From NCBI GenBank assembly GCA_004556985.1, contig SFFC01000004.1:1-42696 (forward strand): 42,696 bases of DNA, written 5' to 3'. Shown piece after piece: positions 38,997 through 42,696 of this stretch. Under the pieces are notes generated by a model. The model was not told the origin of the DNA. It worked only from the letters and a program-made list of their open reading frames with translations, and searched no databases. Source of the stretch: Clostridiales bacterium (GTDB lineage Bacteria; Bacillota; Clostridia; Christensenellales; Aristaeellaceae). The stretch's first letter is position 1. Every line of letters begins with the position of its first letter. Both the position numbers and the translations under genes were made by a program.

Positions 38997-40757
38997 ATGA
39001 TTTTGAAAAAGCTTTTGGTGTATATGAAGGGCTTCGGCCGCGAATGCGTGCTGGGGCCGCTGTTCAAGCTGCTCGAGGCGTCCTTTGAACTGATCGTGCC
39101 GCTGATCGTCGCGGCGATCATCGACAAGGGCATCCCCGCGCTCGATCGCGGGTACATCGTGCGCATGTGCCTCTGGCTGGTCGTGCTGGGCGGCATCGGC
39201 CTGCTCAGCGCCGTGACGGCGCAGTATTTCGCCGCCAGGGCGGCCATCGGCTTCTCCGCGCGCCTGCGCCACGCGCTCATGGAGCACATCGGAAGGCTCA
39301 GCTACACGGAGCTCGACCGCATCGGCACCTCCACGCTCGTCACGCGCATGACCAGCGACGTCAACCAGGTGCAGACGGGCGTCAACATGACGCTGCGCCT
39401 GCTGCTGCGCTCGCCGTTCGTCGTCTTCGGCGCGATGGTCATGGCGTTCACCATCGACGTCTCCTGCGCCTCGATCTTTGCCGGCGTGATCGCCGTGCTC
39501 TGCGTCATCGTCTTTGGCATCATGCTGGTGACGATTCCGATGTACCGGCGCGTGCAGGGTCAGCTGGACAGCGTGACCGCCGCGACGCGGGAAAACCTGA
39601 CGGGCGTGCGCGTCGTGCGCGCGTTCGGCAAGGAGGCGGAGCAGGAGCAGCGCTTCACAAAGCTCAACCGTCTCCTCACGCGGATGCAGCTTGCCGTCGG
39701 CCGCGTCTCCGCCGCGATGAACCCCGTCACCTACGTCGTCATCAACGCCGCCGTCATCCTGCTGATTCACAGGGGCGCGATGCGCGTGCAGCTGGGCGAC
39801 CTCTCGCAGGGCCAGGTCGTCGCGCTCTACAACTACATGAGTCAGATCCTCGTGGAGCTGGTCAAGATGGCCAACCTGATCATCCTGCTGACGAAGGCCG
39901 CCGCCTGCGGCGACCGCATCGCGGGCGTGCTCGACGTACAGCCCGGCCAGAAGGAGGGCACGCTCATCCCGTCGGCAGACGCCCCGCGCGGCCGCGTCGT
40001 CTTTGACCACGTCTGCCTGACCTACCAGGGCGCGGGCGCGGAATCGCTCACGGACGTGAGCTTCACCGCCGAGCCCGGCCAGATCATCGGCATCATCGGC
40101 GGCACGGGCAGCGGCAAGACGACCCTCGTGAACCTGATTCCCCGCTTCTACGACGCGACCCGGGGCCGCGTGCTCGTCGACGGCCTGAATGTCAACGACA
40201 TGAAGCGTGAGGAGCTGCGCCGGCGCATCGCCGTCGTGCCGCAGAAGGCCGTGCTCTTCAAGGGCACGATCCGCAGCAACCTGCTCTGGGGCAACCCGGA
40301 GGCGGACGAGGAGACGCTGCGCCGCGCGCTTGAAACCGCGCAGGCGCTCGACGTCGTCGCCGCCAAGCCGCTGGGGCTCGACGAGCCCGTCGAGCAGGGC
40401 GGGCGCAACTTCTCCGGCGGCCAGCGCCAGCGCCTGACCATCGCCCGCGCGCTCGTGTGCGATCCGGAGATCCTTATCCTCGACGACAGTGCCTCCGCGC
40501 TCGACTACGCGACGGACGCGGCGCTGCGCCGCGCCATCCGGCAGATGGAAAACCCGCCGACGACGTTCATCGTCTCCCAGCGCGCCGCATCAATCCGCTT
40601 CGCGGACCTGATCCTCGTGCTCGACGACGGCAAGGTCGTGGGGATGGGCACGCACGACGAGCTGCTCGCCGCCTGCCCGGTCTATCAGGAAATCTATCGT
40701 TCCCAGTTCAGGCAGGACAGCGCGTCCGCCGCCAAGGAGGCGACCGCCCATGCCTGA
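38997..40757 (+). CDS. ABC exporter half-transporter 1 (degenerate catalytic site)
   Basis: A 586-aa type I ABC exporter subunit with six membrane helices in the first about 310 residues and a C-terminal ATPase. Walker A is GGTGSGKTT, the signature FSGGQRQR, but Walker B ends in LILDDSASALD, with Asp in place of the catalytic Glu, and the H-loop His is replaced (FIVSQRAAS). This is the non-catalytic partner pattern of heterodimeric exporters such as TM287 in TM287/288. It overlaps the next gene by 8 bp. The substrate is unknown; drugs, lipids and peptides are all possible for the family. Confidence 0.92.
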   Translation: MILKKLLVYMKGFGRECVLGPLFKLLEASFELIVPLIVAAIIDKGIPALDRGYIVRMCLWLVVLGGIGLLSAVTAQYFAARAAIGFSARLRHALMEHIGRLSYTELDRIGTSTLVTRMTSDVNQVQTGVNMTLRLLLRSPFVVFGAMVMAFTIDVSCASIFAGVIAVLCVIVFGIMLVTIPMYRRVQGQLDSVTAATRENLTGVRVVRAFGKEAEQEQRFTKLNRLLTRMQLAVGRVSAAMNPVTYVVINAAVILLIHRGAMRVQLGDLSQGQVVALYNYMSQILVELVKMANLIILLTKAAACGDRIAGVLDVQPGQKEGTLIPSADAPRGRVVFDHVCLTYQGAGAESLTDVSFTAEPGQIIGIIGGTGSGKTTLVNLIPRFYDATRGRVLVDGLNVNDMKREELRRRIAVVPQKAVLFKGTIRSNLLWGNPEADEETLRRALETAQALDVVAAKPLGLDEPVEQGGRNFSGGQRQRLTIARALVCDPEILILDDSASALDYATDAALRRAIRQMENPPTTFIVSQRAASIRFADLILVLDDGKVVGMGTHDELLAACPVYQEIYRSQFRQDSASAAKEATAHA

Positions 40758-42510
40758 CAAGAAGAAAAAGCCCGCCGCCCAGCGCGCCGTGCTGCGCCGC
40801 GTGCTCGCCTACATCCGCCCGCATATGCCGCTCGTCGCGCTCTCGCTGCTGCTCTCGCTCGTCTCCGTCGCGTTGACGCTCTACGTGCCGATCCTCGTCG
40901 GCCGCGCGATCGACTGCATCGTCGGCCCGGGAGAGGTGCGTTTTGACGCGCTATTGCCGATCCTCAAAACCATCGCCGTCTGCGTTTTGGTGACGGCGGG
41001 CGCGCAGTGGCTTCAAAATGAGCTCAACAACCGCGTGACCTACAACACCGTGCGCGACATCCGCCGCGACGCCTTCGCGCACATCCAGACGCTGCCGCTC
41101 AAGTATCTCGACGCGCATCCGACCGGCGACATCGTCAGCCGCATGATCTCGGACGTCGACACGTTTGCCGACGGCCTGCTGATGGGCTTTACGCAGCTCT
41201 TTACCGGCGTCATGACGATCCTGGGCACGCTCATCTTCATGCTCACGCTCAGCGCGCCGATCACGCTGGTCGTCGTGCTGATCACGCCGCTGTCGCTGTT
41301 CGTCGCCAACTTCATCGCCCGGCGCACCTACGACATGTTCCGCCTGCAGACGAAGACCCGCGGCGAGCAGACCGCGCTGATCGACGAGGCCATCGGCGAG
41401 CAAAAGCTCGTGCAGGCCTTCGGCCACGGCGCGCAGACGCTCTGCGAGTTTGACGAGGTCAACGAGCGCCTGCGCCAGTGCTCGCTGCGCGCGACGTTCT
41501 TCTCCTCGCTGACCAACCCCTGCACGCGCTTTGTCAACGCGATCGTCTACGCGGGCGTCGGCCTGACCGGCGCGCTCGCTGCCGTCGGCGGCGTGCTGAC
41601 CGTCGGCGGGCTCTCGAGCTTCCTCTCCTATGCCAACCAGTACACCAAGCCGTTCAACGAGATCTCCGGCGTCATCACGGAGCTGCAAAACGCGCTGGCC
41701 TGCGCGGGGCGCATCTTCGAGCTGATCGACGAGCCCTCCCAGACGCCCGATCCCGAGCCGGCCAGGGCGCTGGGGCAGGTGCGCGGCGAGGTAGCGCTCG
41801 ACCACGTCTTTTTCTCCTACACGCCCGAGCGTAGGCTGATCGAGGATTTCACGCTGCGCGTCAGGCCCGGCCAGCGCGTGGCGATCGTCGGCCCGACGGG
41901 CTGCGGCAAGACGACGCTCATCAACCTGCTGATGCGCTTTTACGACGTGAACAGCGGCGAAATCCGCGTCGACGGGATCGAGACGCGCGAGGTCACGCGC
42001 GGTGCGCTGCGCCAAAGCATCGGCATGGTGCTCCAGGACACCTGGCTCTCCTCCGGCACGATCCGCGACAACATCGCGGTGGGCCGGCCGGACGCGAGCT
42101 TTGAGGAGATCGTCGAGGCGGCGAAGGCCGCGCATGCGCACAGCTTCATCCGCCGCCTGCCCGACGGCTACTCGACCGTCATCAGCGAGTCGGGCGGTCA
42201 GCTCTCCCAGGGCCAGAAGCAGCTTCTGTGCATCGCGCGCGTCATGCTCTGCCTGCCGCCGATGCTGATCCTCGACGAGGCGACCTCTTCGATCGACACG
42301 CGCACCGAGCTGCGCATCCAATCCGCGTTCGCACAGATGATGCAGGGCCGCACGAGCTTCATCGTCGCCCACCGCCTCTCGACCATCCAGAGCGCGGACG
42401 TCATTCTCGTCATGCGCGACGGCCACGTCGTCGAGCAGGGCACGCACGAGGAGCTGCTTGCCCGCGGCGGCTTCTACCATCAGCTCTACGAGAGCCAGTT
42501 TGCGCAGTAA
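40750..42510 (+). CDS. ABC exporter half-transporter 2 (catalytic subunit)
   Basis: A 586-aa exporter subunit, the partner of the preceding one. The membrane domain spans residues 25-330; the ATPase has GPTGCGKTT, LSQGQKQ, LILDEATSSID with the catalytic Glu, and FIVAHRLST with the switch His. The N terminus is basic (MPDKKKKPAAQ). Start ATG at 40750 lies inside the previous gene behind AAGGAGG, so the two are made together. Exactly one intact ATPase site per heterodimer is predicted. Confidence 0.93.
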   Translation: MPDKKKKPAAQRAVLRRVLAYIRPHMPLVALSLLLSLVSVALTLYVPILVGRAIDCIVGPGEVRFDALLPILKTIAVCVLVTAGAQWLQNELNNRVTYNTVRDIRRDAFAHIQTLPLKYLDAHPTGDIVSRMISDVDTFADGLLMGFTQLFTGVMTILGTLIFMLTLSAPITLVVVLITPLSLFVANFIARRTYDMFRLQTKTRGEQTALIDEAIGEQKLVQAFGHGAQTLCEFDEVNERLRQCSLRATFFSSLTNPCTRFVNAIVYAGVGLTGALAAVGGVLTVGGLSSFLSYANQYTKPFNEISGVITELQNALACAGRIFELIDEPSQTPDPEPARALGQVRGEVALDHVFFSYTPERRLIEDFTLRVRPGQRVAIVGPTGCGKTTLINLLMRFYDVNSGEIRVDGIETREVTRGALRQSIGMVLQDTWLSSGTIRDNIAVGRPDASFEEIVEAAKAAHAHSFIRRLPDGYSTVISESGGQLSQGQKQLLCIARVMLCLPPMLILDEATSSIDTRTELRIQSAFAQMMQGRTSFIVAHRLSTIQSADVILVMRDGHVVEQGTHEELLARGGFYHQLYESQFAQ

Positions 42511-42527
42511 GCGCATTGTACATAAAG

Positions 42528-42563
42528 CAGCCGCGCCGGAAAAGCATCCGGCGCGGCTGTTTT
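42528..42563 (+). terminator. Rho-independent terminator of the exporter operon
   Basis: A 13-bp perfect stem CAGCCGCGCCGGA (42528-42540) with 42547-42559 and TTTT (42560-42563), 18 bp after the stop. Confidence 0.93.
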
Positions 42564-42631
42564 GCAGGCTCTATACCGTTCTTCGTCTGATCCTGATTTG
42601 CCTCTGAATTCATGCGTCGTGGATCAAACCC

Positions 42632-42669
42632 GTTTCAATCGCAGGATGCTTCGCATCCTGCTCTGAAAC
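42632..42669. repeat. Two-stem palindromic element, copy 2
   Basis: Outer stem GTTTCA (42632-42637)/TGAAAC (42664-42669), inner perfect stem GCAGGATGC (42641-42649)/GCATCCTGC (42653-42661), TTC loop. It has the same layout as copy 1 with paired base changes. The rest of 42564-42696 shows no gene. Confidence 0.75.
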
Positions 42670-42696
42670 TACGTTTTCATGAGTTGATTGGAACGT

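Noticed and set aside
38997..40757. Loss of the catalytic glutamate in the first exporter subunit as a novelty
   Set aside because: Known and regular in heterodimeric exporters such as TM287/288; the partner keeps an intact site.

Overview
The window is GC-rich bacterial chromosome with AGGAGG-type ribosome binding sites, TTGACA/TATAAT promoters and many sugar and carboxylate transport operons. Tripartite tricarboxylate transport, a complete citrate lyase set, pectin-degradation genes and YesMN-type two-component genes together suggest a gut-type Clostridia (Bacillota) of high GC, perhaps Oscillospirales or Christensenellales. The lineage is inferred from gene content only; no rRNA or tRNA gene is visible. 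The left edge lies inside an insertion sequence, as is common at contig ends.

Layout. 1-970: IS transposase cut by the window edge. 1188-5238: a small unknown protein, two tandem D-amino-acid aminotransferase paralogues and a family 2 glycosyltransferase. 4651-9523 (minus): an operon for a CUT1-type carbohydrate ABC importer (ATPase, two permeases, binding protein) ending in a stand-alone RarA/MgsA C-terminal-like protein. 9811-13064: a pectin-related patch with an orphan MalG-type permease spliced to remnants of a GH28 polygalacturonase, an intact cytoplasmic-looking pectinesterase (CE8) and a TIM-barrel isomerase/epimerase.

13229-26709 is a citrate/tricarboxylate module: a YbhJ-type aconitase-family hydratase (plus strand), the minus-strand run tctC-tctB-tctA-abrB-like-citD-citE-citF, a divergent LysR regulator, a fused citX-citG maturation protein and citC. 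A CATAA-N8-TTATG dyad lies about 65 bp upstream of the predicted starts of both the hydratase and tctC, the usual LysR position. This suggests that one regulator controls both, and that the hydratase feeds citrate (for example from aconitate) to citrate lyase. No oxaloacetate decarboxylase is present in the window.

27154-36960 (all minus) is a second sugar system: rbsA-rbsC-rbsB-type CUT2 importer, a YesN-type response regulator, a YesM-type histidine kinase with almost no sensor domain, an RbsA-like double ABC protein whose nucleotide-binding motifs are all destroyed, and a natural fusion of a ROK sugar kinase with mannose-6-phosphate isomerase. The dead ABC protein overlaps the kinase gene by 4 bp. 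I propose it couples transporter state to the kinase; this is the most unusual gene arrangement in the window.

37379-42510 holds a small conserved-looking protein, a fructuronate-reductase-like SDR and a heterodimeric ABC exporter. Three families of short intergenic repeats are dispersed through the window. One is a two-stem element (37734-37771 and 42632-42669) with compensatory base changes between its copies.
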